Assembly (NCBI RefSeq): GCF_000373565.1
Contig: NZ_KB891800.1
Location: 62,001-126,000, forward strand
Reading direction: 5' to 3'
Length of the DNA: 64,000 nt
Source: Streptomyces sp. HmicA12
GTDB lineage: Bacteria; Actinomycetota; Actinomycetes; Streptomycetales; Streptomycetaceae
The notes below the pieces were generated by a model. It worked only from the letters and a program-made list of their open reading frames with translations, searched no databases and had not been told where the DNA came from. The translations under genes were made by a program, and so were the position numbers. This document shows positions 24,137 to 35,167 of this stretch, piece by piece (positions within the stretch are counted from its first letter, which is position 1; each line of letters opens with the position of its first letter).

Positions 24137-25663
24137 CTACGGGCGACGGATCGCGTCGGACGCAGCCGTGGCAGCGGGTCCCGCGGCCAGTTCCGTCTCC
24201 AGGAGCTGCTTGCCGAGCAGTTCCGGGTCGGGGAGGTCCATCGGGTACTCGCCGTCGAAGCAGGCGCGGCACAGGTTCGGCTTGTCGATGGTGGTGGCTT
24301 CGATCATGCCGTCGATGGAGATGTACGAGAGGGAGTCCGCTCCGAGCGACGTGCCGATCTCCTCGACCGACATGCCGTTGGCGATGAGCTCGGCGCGGGT
24401 CGCGAAGTCGATGCCGAAGAAGCAGGGCCACTTGACCGGCGGGGACGAGATCCGGATGTGGACCTCGGCGGCGCCCGCCTCGCGGAGCATGCGGACCAGG
24501 GCGCGCTGGGTGTTGCCGCGCACGATCGAGTCGTCGACGACGACCAGCCGCTTGCCCTTGATGACTTCCTTGAGGGGGTTCAGCTTCAGACGGATGCCGA
24601 GCTGGCGGATGGTCTGTGAAGGCTGGATGAAGGTACGGCCCACATAGGCGTTCTTCACCAGGCCGTTGCCGAACGGGATTCCGGAGGCCTCCGCGTAACC
24701 GACGGCGGCCGGAGTGCCGGATTCCGGAGTCGCTATGACCAGATCGGCCTCGACCGGAGCTTCCTTGGCGAGCTTGCGGCCCATCTCCACGCGGGAGAGG
24801 TACACGTTCCGGCCCGCGATGTCCGTGTCGGGGCGGGCCAGGTACACGTACTCGAAGACGCAGCCCTTGGGCTTCGCTTCGGCGAAGCGGGACGTTCGCA
24901 GGCCGTTCTCGTCGATCGCGACGAACTCGCCCGGCTCGATCTCACGGACGAAGCTGGCGCCGCAGATGTCGAGGGCGGCGGACTCGGAGGCGACCACCCA
25001 GCCGCGCTCCAGGCGGCCGAGGACCAGCGGGCGGATGCCCTGCGGGTCGCGGGCGGCGTACAGCGTGTGCTCGTCCATGAAGACGAGGGAGAAGGCGCCC
25101 TGGACCTTGGGGAGCAGCTGGGTGGCCGCCTCCTCTATGGTCAGCGGCTTGCCGTCGTCGTCGACCTGGCCCGCGAGGAGCGCGGTGACCAGGTCGGTGT
25201 CGTTGGTGGCCGCCACCTGGGTGGCGCGGCCGTTCTCCTTGGGCAGTTCGGCGACCATCTCGGCGAGCTGCGCCGTGTTGACCAGGTTGCCGTTGTGACC
25301 GAGCGCGATGGAACCGTGCGCGGTGGCGCGGAACGTCGGCTGGGCGTTCTCCCACACGGAGGCACCGGTGGTCGAGTAGCGGGCGTGACCGACCGCGATA
25401 TGTCCTTGGAGCGAACCTAGGGAAGTCTCGTCGAAGACCTGGGAGACAAGTCCCATGTCCTTGAAGACGAGGATCTGGGAGCCGTTGCTGACCGCGATTC
25501 CCGCGGATTCCTGACCCCGATGCTGGAGGGCGTAGAGCCCGAAGTACGTGAGCTTTGCGACCTCTTCGCCCGGAGCCCAGACACCGAAGACGCCGCAAGC
25601 GTCCTGGGGGCCTTTCTCGCCGGGGAGCAGATCATGACTGAGTCGACCGTCACCACGTGGCAC
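24137..25663 (-). CDS. purF: Amidophosphoribosyltransferase PurF
   Basis: A 508-residue enzyme of the first committed purine step, converting PRPP and glutamine to phosphoribosylamine. After a short propeptide the N-terminal nucleophile Cys22 lies in DACGVFGVWAPGE. The glutamine amidotransferase domain continues with GLYALQHRGQESAGI and GHARYSTTG. The C-terminal phosphoribosyltransferase domain has the PRPP motif VVVDDSIVRGNT and the LCRACFDGEYP cysteines typical of iron-sulfur PurF enzymes. The GTG at 25663 has no Shine-Dalgarno, and a TACACT -10 box ends 7 nt upstream, suggesting a leaderless mRNA. First gene of the purF-purM unit. Confidence 0.96.
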   Translation of the reverse strand: MPRGDGRLSHDLLPGEKGPQDACGVFGVWAPGEEVAKLTYFGLYALQHRGQESAGIAVSNGSQILVFKDMGLVSQVFDETSLGSLQGHIAVGHARYSTTGASVWENAQPTFRATAHGSIALGHNGNLVNTAQLAEMVAELPKENGRATQVAATNDTDLVTALLAGQVDDDGKPLTIEEAATQLLPKVQGAFSLVFMDEHTLYAARDPQGIRPLVLGRLERGWVVASESAALDICGASFVREIEPGEFVAIDENGLRTSRFAEAKPKGCVFEYVYLARPDTDIAGRNVYLSRVEMGRKLAKEAPVEADLVIATPESGTPAAVGYAEASGIPFGNGLVKNAYVGRTFIQPSQTIRQLGIRLKLNPLKEVIKGKRLVVVDDSIVRGNTQRALVRMLREAGAAEVHIRISSPPVKWPCFFGIDFATRAELIANGMSVEEIGTSLGADSLSYISIDGMIEATTIDKPNLCRACFDGEYPMDLPDPELLGKQLLETELAAGPAATAASDAIRRP

Positions 25664-25676
25664 GGCACCGAGTGTA
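25664..25676 (-). promoter_or_regulatory. Candidate leaderless promoter of purF
   Basis: On the minus strand TACACT (25676-25671) is followed by CGGTGCC and then the purF GTG, placing the transcription start at or next to the start codon. The -35 match is weak (TTCGGA at about 18 nt). Confidence 0.5.
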
Positions 25677-26219
25677 GACGTGATCGACCACTGGTCCGAA
25701 TTGGGGATATGAGGTTTGGACGTTGACACGCGGTGGCAGACCGTCGCCGGGGACCCGCCCGATGGCTCCGCCCGTGCCGTACCGCCCCTGCCCCACCCCC
25801 GCCCTGAGCCTCTGACCTGGGGAGACTGCCTCACGGCCGTGGCCCGCGGGGCGCCCGCGGCGAGTGTGACCGATGTCGCTGCTCCGGCGGGCCGCGCGGT
25901 CCGGAGTACGGACGCCCCGTTGACAGGTGTACGTCAGGCTCGGCATGGTCCTGACCCATGCAGCCCCTCAGTGATCGCACGGTCACCCTTGTGGAGCGCC
26001 GCCACGTCGACCTGGTCCGTGTCGCGAGCGCCATCTGTCGCTGCGCCTGAGCTCCGCTCGTCGCCTGATCTTCCCTCGGCCGTGATCGGCGGCTGAGGTC
26101 TGCCCGGGGCCGGCCCCGTCCGCCCCCCCTCCTCCTTGTGTGCGGGCTGTCGGCCGTCCCCGGTCGCTCGCGCCGTTCCCCGCGTCCCTGACGGGGCGCC
26201 ACTTCCCCGGAGTCCTCCC
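25677..26219. other. Spacer between divergent purF and sulfatase genes
   Basis: 543 nt. Open frames here lack ribosome sites and protein-like composition. A TTGACA at about 25723 on the plus strand could be a -35 element. I see no purine riboswitch-like core. Nothing else assignable. Confidence 0.4.
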
Positions 26220-27632
26220 ATGACCCCGCACGTCCCGAACCTGTCCCGTCGGACCGCCCTCGGCGGTGTCGCCGTCGCCGCTCTCGGCGGCACGGCCGCA
26301 GCCGCCGCGCCGGCCACCGCCGCCGACGCCGCGCCTCGCGAAACCCCGTTCCGTGCCGCCGCAGGACGGCGCTCCAAGCGGCCCAACATCCTGTTCATCC
26401 TGGGTGACGACCTGGGCTGGGCGGATCTGTCCTCGTACGGCGCGCCCCACATCAAGACCCCGAACCTGGACCGGCTGGCCCGGCAGGGCGTCCGCTTCAC
26501 CGACGCCTACAGCGGCTCCGCGACCTGCTCACCGACCCGCTTCAGCCTCTACACGGGCCGCTATCCGGGGCGTACGAAGGGCGGGCTCGCCGAGCCGATC
26601 GCCGACAGGTCGGCCGGACTCGACCCGAACCACCCCACGCTCGCCTCGCTGCTGCGCGGCGCGGGGTACGCGACCGCGCTGATCGGCAAGTGGCACTGCG
26701 GCTACCTGCCGGACCACTCGCCCACCAAGTCCGGCTGGGACGAGTTCTTCGGGAACTTCGGCGGGGCCCTGGAGTACTACTCGAAGCTGGGGCTCGGCGG
26801 CGAGTACGACCTGTACGAGGGCGACGCCGAGTACAAGGACCTGCGGTACTACACGCGGATCCTCACCGAGCGGGCGAGCGAGTACGTGGGCCGCGACCAC
26901 GGGGACCAGCCGTGGCTGCTCAACCTGAACTTCACCACCCCGCACTGGCCGTGGATCGCCGACGGGGACGAGCAGGAGAGCGCCGAGGTCGTACGGAGGA
27001 TCAGGGCGGGGGACGCGCGGGCGCTCTTCCACACCGACGGCGGGTCCGTGGAGAAGTACGCGGAGATGGTCGAGGACCTGGACCGCTCGATCGGGAAGGT
27101 GCTCGCCGCTCTGAAGGAGTCGGGGCAGGAGAAGGACACCCTCGTCTTCTTCGCCTCCGACAACGGCGGTGAGCGCTTCTCGTACAACTGGCCGCTGTCC
27201 GGCAACAAGTCGTCCCTGCAGGAGGGCGGCATCCGGGTGCCGACGATCGTGCGCTGGCCGGCCAGGCTCGACGGCGGGCAGGTCAGTCACGAGCCGGTCT
27301 TCACGCCGGACTGGACGGCGACGCTGCTGGAGGTCGGCGGCGCCCGGCCCGACCCCGCGTACCCGCTCGACGGGACCAGCCTCGCCGGATATCTGCTGCG
27401 CGGGACGGAGTTGAAGGAGCGCGATCTGTTCTGGCGGGTGCGCGGGGAGCGGGCCGTGCGCCGGGGCGACTGGAAGTACTACCGGGGCAAGGGCGGCGCG
27501 GACCAGCTGTTCCACCTGGCCGCCGACCGGCGCGAGCAGGCCGACCGGGCCGCCGACGAGCCGGAGCTGCTGGCCGAGCTGAAGGCGGTCTGGGAGAAGA
27601 CGAACACGTCGCTCCTCCCGTACCCGTCGTGA
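26220..27632 (+). CDS. Tat-exported sulfatase (formylglycine-dependent)
   Basis: A 470-residue type I sulfatase. The N-terminus has a twin-arginine signal (NLSRRTALGGVAVAALGG). The catalytic domain begins KRPNILFILGDDLGW with metal-binding aspartates. The active-site cysteine lies in SATCSPTRFSLYTG (CxPxR at about residue 103) and is converted to formylglycine by a modifying enzyme not in the window. IGKWHCGY and FASDNGGERF supply other ligands. It would cleave sulfate esters outside the cell. The ATG at 26220 has GGAG 7 nt upstream. Convergent with the META lipoprotein (9-nt gap). Confidence 0.9.
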   Translation: MTPHVPNLSRRTALGGVAVAALGGTAAAAAPATAADAAPRETPFRAAAGRRSKRPNILFILGDDLGWADLSSYGAPHIKTPNLDRLARQGVRFTDAYSGSATCSPTRFSLYTGRYPGRTKGGLAEPIADRSAGLDPNHPTLASLLRGAGYATALIGKWHCGYLPDHSPTKSGWDEFFGNFGGALEYYSKLGLGGEYDLYEGDAEYKDLRYYTRILTERASEYVGRDHGDQPWLLNLNFTTPHWPWIADGDEQESAEVVRRIRAGDARALFHTDGGSVEKYAEMVEDLDRSIGKVLAALKESGQEKDTLVFFASDNGGERFSYNWPLSGNKSSLQEGGIRVPTIVRWPARLDGGQVSHEPVFTPDWTATLLEVGGARPDPAYPLDGTSLAGYLLRGTELKERDLFWRVRGERAVRRGDWKYYRGKGGADQLFHLAADRREQADRAADEPELLAELKAVWEKTNTSLLPYPS

Positions 27633-27641
27633 TGCCCGACG

Positions 27642-28499
27642 TCACCGGTCCGCGGCCATGCTGAGGCCGGTGCCGTCGGGTGCCTCCAGGGTCATGCCGT
27701 CGCCCTGGATGTCGTAACTCGCCCTGCCGTCGAGGACGTTCCGCATCGCCTTCTCCACCTCGGCCGCCGCGCCGACGCAGCCCATCTTGGTGCTGGTCAG
27801 CGGGCCGAAGGTGATGTGGCCGTTCTTGACGGTGGCCTTGGCGCCGCCGCTGTTGCAGCCGAGGCGGACGTCGACCCGGCCGTCCTCGCGGAAGACGAGC
27901 CGGGCCCGGCCCTGGGCGGGCTTCGGGAGGGACCGCGTGGTCTCGTCCGCGCTCAGGCCCGTGACGTTCCACTTGGTGCCGAGCAGCTTCGCGTCGCGCT
28001 GCTTGACCAGGGTGACCGTGTCGCCGTCCGGGCCGGTCAGGGTCAGCCGGTCGTTCCCCCGGGCCTTGACGGTGTTCTCGGCGGCGAGGGCGCGGGCGAG
28101 GCTCTTCTCGAAGGCGCGCTGCTTCCTGTCGGCGCAGTACATGTCCGTGACGGCGGACTTCCCCAGGTCGACGGTGTCGTCGGCGACGTGGGCCCGGGCG
28201 TCGAAGTGGTTGCAGCCGTAGCTGCCGCGGACGCGCGCGGCGGACACGAACTCCACGTACGCGCCGCTCGGCGCCTTCGTCGTCGTCCCGTCGACGGTCA
28301 TGCTCCGTACGGTCCAGTGGACGCCGGCGACCGGTGTCCCGCCGACCTGCACCGGGTCGGGGGCCCGCACCGAGCCGGGGTCCTTCCCCGGCCCGGGGGC
28401 CTTCTCGTTTCCGCAGGCCGCGACCGTGGCGAGGGCCGCCACGGGCAGGACTGCGGTGACCAGCAAACGGGCGCCGCGGGTGCTGCGTTGCGTGAACAT
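27642..28499 (-). CDS. META-domain lipoprotein (HslJ-like)
   Basis: A 285-residue lipoprotein. A signal peptide ends in a lipobox with lipidated Cys29 (LATVAACG), followed by a Pro/Gly linker and two META/HslJ-like domains (about 52-150 and 170-283). Each has the W-x-V start, an R-GCN or LGCNSGG cysteine motif (SYGCNHFDA, VRLGCNSGGA), and a second cysteine before the end (DMYCADRK, TKMGCVG), suggesting one disulfide per domain. META proteins are surface or periplasmic stress proteins of unclear activity. The start is ATG 28499; the longer upstream frame overlaps the next gene. Confidence 0.82.
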   Translation of the reverse strand: MFTQRSTRGARLLVTAVLPVAALATVAACGNEKAPGPGKDPGSVRAPDPVQVGGTPVAGVHWTVRSMTVDGTTTKAPSGAYVEFVSAARVRGSYGCNHFDARAHVADDTVDLGKSAVTDMYCADRKQRAFEKSLARALAAENTVKARGNDRLTLTGPDGDTVTLVKQRDAKLLGTKWNVTGLSADETTRSLPKPAQGRARLVFREDGRVDVRLGCNSGGAKATVKNGHITFGPLTSTKMGCVGAAAEVEKAMRNVLDGRASYDIQGDGMTLEAPDGTGLSMAADR

Positions 28500-28549
28500 G
28501 CCGATGCGACGGGACGGACCCGCCGATCGGTTCCGTCCCGCCGTGCGAT

Positions 28550-29356
28550 TCACGCCATGATCGGCAACAGGGCCTCCAGATCGGCCCGTTCGCCGCTGGC
28601 GCTGATGAGCGCGTCGTCGAGCGCCGCCTTCCACGTCGTACGTCCCGTGGCCAGGCGGAGCCAGGTGAGCGGGTCGGTCTCCACGACGTTCGGCGGAGTG
28701 CCGCGGGTGTGCCGCGGGCCCTCGACGCACTGGACGACCGCGAACGGCGGGATCCGTACCTCGGTGGAGCCGCCGGGCGCCTTCGCGGCGAGGGCGTCGG
28801 CGAGGAACCGGGTCGCCGCGGCCGTCAGCTGCCGCTCGACGGGCAGGTCGAGGCCGGGCACCGCGTCGTTCAGGTCGTCGGTGTGCACGGCGAGTTCGAC
28901 GGCGCGGGTGACCAGGACGTCGGTGAGGCTCAGCACGCCGAACCGGTGGGCGACGGGCCGGCCGCCGTCGAGCCCCGCGGGCAGGTACGTGTCGAGCCCC
29001 GCGGTGGTCCTCTCGTACAGCTCGCTCAGCGGGGCGCCGGCCGCCAGCTCCTTGACGCCGACGGCGACCGCGGGAGCGTGCGGCGCGGACAGGGCCGGGT
29101 AGTCCATGAGGCTCAGGTCGGTGCGGGCCGGGGCGGGTTCGGCCAGGCACCGGGGCAGCATGCCGACGGCCATGGTGAAGTGCGCGGCGAGGTCCTTGAC
29201 CGTCCAGTCGCCGAGCCGGGTCGGGGCGGCGAGCTGCTCGGGCGTGAGGGCCTCGACGGCCGCGCGGACCGCGGCGAACTGGGCGAGGACGGCGACCCTG
29301 AGCTTCTCGTGGTCGTAGGAACGCGCGCGCTTCTTGGGTGTCTTCGGCGGGGCCAT
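28550..29356 (-). CDS. Maleylpyruvate isomerase/DinB-like family protein (mycothiol-dependent type)
   Basis: A 268-residue protein. Its first half has the MDMPI_N/DinB-like four-helix signature (RVAVLAQFAAVRAAVEALTPEQL, TRLGDWTVKDLAAHFTMAVGML, with a VELAVHTDDL helix later) that binds a metal in mycothiol-dependent isomerases. The C-terminal part resembles the small domain (VVQCVEGPRHTRGTPPNVVE, WLRLATGRTTW) often annotated sterol-carrier-like. It is probably a mycothiol-linked enzyme; the substrate is unknown. The start is ATG 29356, only 10 nt downstream of the TetR stop, so the two are likely co-transcribed. Confidence 0.75.
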   Translation of the reverse strand: MAPPKTPKKRARSYDHEKLRVAVLAQFAAVRAAVEALTPEQLAAPTRLGDWTVKDLAAHFTMAVGMLPRCLAEPAPARTDLSLMDYPALSAPHAPAVAVGVKELAAGAPLSELYERTTAGLDTYLPAGLDGGRPVAHRFGVLSLTDVLVTRAVELAVHTDDLNDAVPGLDLPVERQLTAAATRFLADALAAKAPGGSTEVRIPPFAVVQCVEGPRHTRGTPPNVVETDPLTWLRLATGRTTWKAALDDALISASGERADLEALLPIMA

Positions 29357-29366
29357 GACCGCGACC

Positions 29367-30008
29367 CTACGCCCGCACCGCGAAGCCGCTCAGGCCCTTT
29401 TCGACCAGCGCGAAGGCCCGCTCGGCGCGCTCGGCGGCGCTCGCGGCGACCTGCTCCGCGGACTCCCCCGCCATCAGCCGGCGGTGGTGCTCGGAGATCA
29501 GGGCGCTGCGCACCCCGACCAGCTGCGCCGCGGCGACGGCGGAGAGCAGCTCGTCGCCGGTCTCCTCGGTGAGGGCCTCGGCCACAAGGCGTTCACTGTG
29601 CGCCGACCAGAGGAAGGCGCGCTTCATCAACGTCGGTGTGGTCCTGATGAGTTGGACCAGGTCCAGCTGGCGGGACTGGCCGCTCAGCCCGACCGACGCG
29701 TCGCGCGCCGCGACCATCTCCAGGAACTGCCGGCGCGCCGCGTCGACCGCCGACTCCCCCTCGGCGCGCCCGCGCACGGCCTCGACGAGGTCCTCGATGT
29801 GCTCCTCCATGGGGCCCATGAGGAGGTCTTCCTTGGTCTTGAAGTAGTTGAAGACCGTCATCTTCGAGACCTCGGCGGCCTCGGCGATCTGCGCGACGGA
29901 GACCTTCTCGTACCCGTGCTCCAGGAACAGGTCCACGGCGACGCTCCACACCCGGACCGTGGTCTGTCTCTTCTTGCGCTCGCGCAGCCCGAGCCCGTCG
30001 TCCGCCAT
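29367..30008 (-). CDS. TetR-family transcriptional regulator
   Basis: A 213-residue TetR regulator. The DNA-binding domain is at about 10-57 (RERKKRQTTVRVWSVAVDLF, then VSVAQIAEAAEVSKMTVFNYFKTKEDLL), and the helical ligand-binding domain follows (about 70-205). It is divergent from an MFS exporter with about 70 nt between start codons, the usual layout for a repressor of a drug exporter induced by the exported compound. It probably also controls its own operon with the downstream mycothiol-type gene. The start is ATG 30008. Confidence 0.9.
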   Translation of the reverse strand: MADDGLGLRERKKRQTTVRVWSVAVDLFLEHGYEKVSVAQIAEAAEVSKMTVFNYFKTKEDLLMGPMEEHIEDLVEAVRGRAEGESAVDAARRQFLEMVAARDASVGLSGQSRQLDLVQLIRTTPTLMKRAFLWSAHSERLVAEALTEETGDELLSAVAAAQLVGVRSALISEHHRRLMAGESAEQVAASAAERAERAFALVEKGLSGFAVRA

Positions 30009-30077
30009 GCCAACACTGTACCAAGATGAAATTTGAGCCGAGATTAAATATTGACCGAGTACATTTTCTGCGGCAGG
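30009..30077. promoter_or_regulatory. TetR/MFS divergent promoter-operator region
   Basis: 69 nt, AT-rich. TGTAC (30017-30021) and GTACA (30059-30063) form a spaced inverted repeat, and TTGAGCCGAG and TTGACCGAG form an imperfect direct repeat inside. Likely site of TetR control of both genes; the exact operator is not resolved. Confidence 0.45.
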
Positions 30078-31607
30078 ATGAGCCGCATGCCTCCTCCCAC
30101 GGCTCCCATGAGCGCGGCCCATCGCGCGATCGCCCTGTTCGTCTGCCTCTTCGCGATCGTCCTCGCCGTGCTGGACATGCAGATCGTCTCGGCGGCGGCC
30201 GTGCCGATCGTCCGCGACCTCGACCCGGCCCACGGCATCGATCAGTTCCCCTGGCTGGTCAGCGCGTTCGCGCTCGCCTCGGCCGCGATGCTGCCGCTGT
30301 ACGGGAAGCTCTGCGACACCTTCGGCGCCAAGCGCGTGTTCCTCGGCGCGGTCGCCACGTTCCTGCTCGGCTCCGCGCTGTGCGGACTCGCCCGGTCCAT
30401 GGGGCAGTTGATCGCCGCCCGCGCCGTGCAGGGCCTGGGCGGCGGCGGTCTGATGAGCGTGACGATGGTGGTGATCGCGCACCTGCGCCCCGAGGAGGAC
30501 GGCGACGAGGAGGACGGCAAAGGGGGCGGCGGGATCGGCGGCATCGTCGCGGGCGGCGGCATGGCGCTCGGCCCCTGGCTCGGCGGCTTCCTCTCCGATC
30601 ACGCGAGCTGGCGCTGGATCTTCTACGTGAACCTGCCGATCGGCCTCGCCGTCCTCGTCGCGGGCGCGCTGGTCCTCAGGCTCCCGGAACACCCCGTTCG
30701 CCGCCCCCTCGACTGGGCGGGCGCGGGCCTGGCCGCCGCGTTCTCCACGGCGCTGCTGCTGGTCACGGACTGGGGCGGCAAGAAGTACGCCTGGTCGTCA
30801 CCGGAGATCGTCGGCCTGCTGTGCGCGGCGGCGGCGACGCTCGGCCTGTTCCTGTGGCGGCAGACCCGGGCGGCCGATCCGGTCCTGCCGCTGTCCCTGT
30901 TCCGCGTCCCCGAACTGCGCTGGGGTTTCGTCGTCCAGGGCATCACCGGCGCCGCGATGATGTGCGCGATCTACTACGTCCTGGTCTACCTCCAGGTCGC
31001 CCGGGGCCTGTCCAGCTCCGCCGCGGGCCTGTACCTGCTGCCGATGGCCGTCGGCATGACGACGGTCGGCATGGTCACCGGCCGGCTCGGCCTGTCGGCG
31101 CGGACGCTCACCCTCGCCGGCACCCTGACCATGGCGACGGTCTTCGTCCTCCTCGCGACGACCGTGACCCCCGGCACCTCGCTCTGGCTGATCCGCGCCG
31201 AACTCCTGCTGGCCGGCGCCGGGTTCGGCCAACTCATCGGCACCCTGGTCCAGTTGGTGCAGAGCGCGGCCCCGCGCCCGCTGCTCGGCGTGGCCACGAC
31301 GAGCATCCGCTTCTTCCAGACCCTCGGCAACGCCCTGGGCGCCGCCCTCTTCGGCACCCTCCTCTTCCGCCTCTTCGACGGGGACGTGGGCGCGATCCCG
31401 TCCCTGCCCGGCGCTCAACACACCTCTGCCGTCACGGAGTTCGTCCACGCCACCGACGTCGTGTTCTGGTGCGGGGCGGGCGTGATGCTGCTCGGGACGG
31501 TGCTGGCCACGCGGTTGCCGCGCGGGCGCACGAGGGCCCCGGCCGGAACACGTCCGGACGGGGCCCTCGGTCACGTACCGCAAGAGGTCCGTGAAAGCGC
31601 CGGCTAG
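30078..31607 (+). CDS. MFS multidrug exporter (DHA2, 14-helix type)
   Basis: A 509-residue EmrB/QacA-type proton-driven exporter. It has about fourteen hydrophobic helices, an early LDMQIVSAAAVPIVRDL and WLVSAFALASAAMLPLYGKL, the motif GAKRVFLGAV, and GLGGGGLMSVTMVVIA. An acidic/glycine insertion (EEDGDEEDGKGGGG) lies in the cytoplasmic loop near residue 150. It likely exports a drug-like compound under the TetR neighbour. ATG 30078 or ATG 30087 (RMPPPT) are both possible; neither has an ideal ribosome site. The 3' end contains a strong hairpin, and the stop is 7 nt from the convergent purL stop. Confidence 0.88.
   Translation: MSRMPPPTAPMSAAHRAIALFVCLFAIVLAVLDMQIVSAAAVPIVRDLDPAHGIDQFPWLVSAFALASAAMLPLYGKLCDTFGAKRVFLGAVATFLLGSALCGLARSMGQLIAARAVQGLGGGGLMSVTMVVIAHLRPEEDGDEEDGKGGGGIGGIVAGGGMALGPWLGGFLSDHASWRWIFYVNLPIGLAVLVAGALVLRLPEHPVRRPLDWAGAGLAAAFSTALLLVTDWGGKKYAWSSPEIVGLLCAAAATLGLFLWRQTRAADPVLPLSLFRVPELRWGFVVQGITGAAMMCAIYYVLVYLQVARGLSSSAAGLYLLPMAVGMTTVGMVTGRLGLSARTLTLAGTLTMATVFVLLATTVTPGTSLWLIRAELLLAGAGFGQLIGTLVQLVQSAAPRPLLGVATTSIRFFQTLGNALGAALFGTLLFRLFDGDVGAIPSLPGAQHTSAVTEFVHATDVVFWCGAGVMLLGTVLATRLPRGRTRAPAGTRPDGALGHVPQEVRESAG
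31531..31569. terminator. Hairpin within the MFS 3' end, shared with purL
   Basis: An 11-bp perfect stem CGAGGGCCCCG/CGGGGCCCTCG (31531-31541, 31559-31569) with an inner CCGGA/TCCGG helix. It sits in the last codons of the exporter and downstream of purL on the other strand, the expected place for a bidirectional terminator since the intergenic gap is only 7 nt. Confidence 0.65.
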
Positions 31608-31614
31608 GCAGGCC

Positions 31615-33860
<2,246 letters not shown>

Positions 33861-33864
<4 letters not shown>

Positions 33865-34544
33865 GAGGCGGCGACCAGCTTCTTGAGGATCGAGGTGAAG
33901 AAGGGCAGGCCGTCGGTGCGGCCGGACCCGACGAGGGGCTCCACGGCGTGCTCCGGGTGCGGCATCAGACCGACGACGTTGCCCGCCGCGTTCGTGATGC
34001 CGGCGATGTCACGGAGCGAGCCGTTCGGGTTGACGTCCAGGTAGCGGAAGACGACCCGGCCCTCGGCCTCCAGCTCGTCGAGCGTGTGCTCGTCGGCGAC
34101 GTAGCGCCCGTCCATGTTCTTCAGCGGGATGTGGATCTCCTGGCCCGCCTCGTAGTCGGCGGTCCACGCCGTGCCCGCGTTCTCCACCCGCAGCTTCTGG
34201 TCGCGGCAGATGAAGTGCAGGTGGTCGTTGCCGAGCATCGCGCCGGGGAGCAGGTGGGCCTCGGTGAGGACCTGGAATCCGTTGCAGATACCCAGCACCG
34301 GGAGGCCGGCCTTCGCCTGGTCGATCAAGGTCTCCATGACGGGCGAGAAGCGCGAAATGGCGCCCGCGCGCAGGTAATCGCCGTAGGAGAATCCGCCGGG
34401 CAGGACCACCGCGTCGACCTGCTTCAGGTCCTTGTCCTTGTGCCAGAGAGCGACCGGCTCCGCGCCGGCGAGGCGGATCGCGCGCTGGGTGTCCCGGTCG
34501 TCGAGGGAACCCGGAAAGGTGACGACGCCAATACGAGCGGTCAC
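33861..34544 (-). CDS. purQ: Phosphoribosylformylglycinamidine synthase subunit PurQ
   Basis: A 227-residue class I glutamine amidotransferase that supplies ammonia to PurL. The nucleophile cysteine lies in [14 protein letters not shown], and the His/Glu of the triad in [12 protein letters not shown] near the C-terminus. The N-terminus [20 protein letters not shown] and [15 protein letters not shown] are diagnostic of PurQ. It overlaps purS by 4 nt upstream and purL by 4 nt downstream, so the three subunits of one complex are made from coupled frames. Confidence 0.98.
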
Positions 34545-34807
34545 TTTTCGGCTCCCGCGACAAGCTCCTCGACCTTGACGGTGAAGTTCTCGATCACGGT
34601 GTTGGCGAGGAAGGTTTCCGCCAGCTCGTGGATACGGGCGAGCGCGGCGTCATCCACCGGTCCGTCCACTTCGAGCTCGAAACGCTTTCCCTGACGGACG
34701 TCGGAGATGCCGTCGAAACCGAGGCGCGGCAGCGCACGCTGCACCGCCTGGCCCTGGGGGTCGAGGATCTCCGGCTTGAGCATGACGTCGACTACGACGC
34801 GTGCCAC
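34541..34807 (-). CDS. purS: Phosphoribosylformylglycinamidine synthase subunit PurS
   Basis: An 88-residue PurS that bridges PurL and PurQ and helps channel ammonia. It has the typical [20 protein letters not shown] start, [24 protein letters not shown], and the [12 protein letters not shown] helix. The GTG at 34807 is chosen because GGGAG lies 5 nt upstream; the GTG at 34813 overlaps that ribosome site. First gene of the purSQL unit. Divergent from lsrL, separated by about 360 nt. Confidence 0.97.
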   Translation of the reverse strand: MARVVVDVMLKPEILDPQGQAVQRALPRLGFDGISDVRQGKRFELEVDGPVDDAALARIHELAETFLANTVIENFTVKVEELVAGAEK

Positions 34808-35167
34808 TGGCACTCCCGGTGTGTGGTGCTGAGCAGGTCCGTTCAGAGTACCCGCCCAAATCTTCTACTCGCGTAGACAGTAGGAAGCTACGAGAGCCGG
34901 ATCACGTTACGGCAACGACATCAGATCCGCACGGAAAATTAAGGGAAAGACTCCGGATATCCGGAGACACAGACACGCGGAGGTTTTTAAATGGTCTTCC
35001 CAGTGCAATGTCGGACAGGGTAAAAAGGAAATGGCAGATACCGGCAACAGGCCTGAACTCGGGCCGCAACATTGCCCGAGCTTTGCCTGACAACTGCTGG
35101 ACAACGGCGGAACAGTCGACATCACCGCACGTCAAAGCGGGGATGCCGGACGAAGGGACCGATATTC
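34808..35167. other. AT-rich divergent region between purS and lsrL
   Basis: 360 nt with no convincing gene. It contains AT-rich tracts (GGAAAATTAAGGGAAAG, TTTTTAAAT), a perfect 16-bp palindrome at 34951-34966 and a CTAC/GTAG dyad near 34864-34875. It probably holds promoters for both genes, and its AT-richness fits binding by the Lsr2-type product. Confidence 0.5.
34951..34966. promoter_or_regulatory. Perfect 16-bp palindrome upstream of lsrL
   Basis: CTCCGGATATCCGGAG is fully self-complementary. It sits 200 nt before the lsrL start and 145 nt before purS, inside the AT-rich region: a candidate operator for a dimeric regulator. Confidence 0.5.

Noticed and set aside
25664..26219. A purine riboswitch ahead of purF
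   Set aside because: No three-way-junction core is apparent on the minus strand, and the promoter abuts the start codon, leaving no leader.
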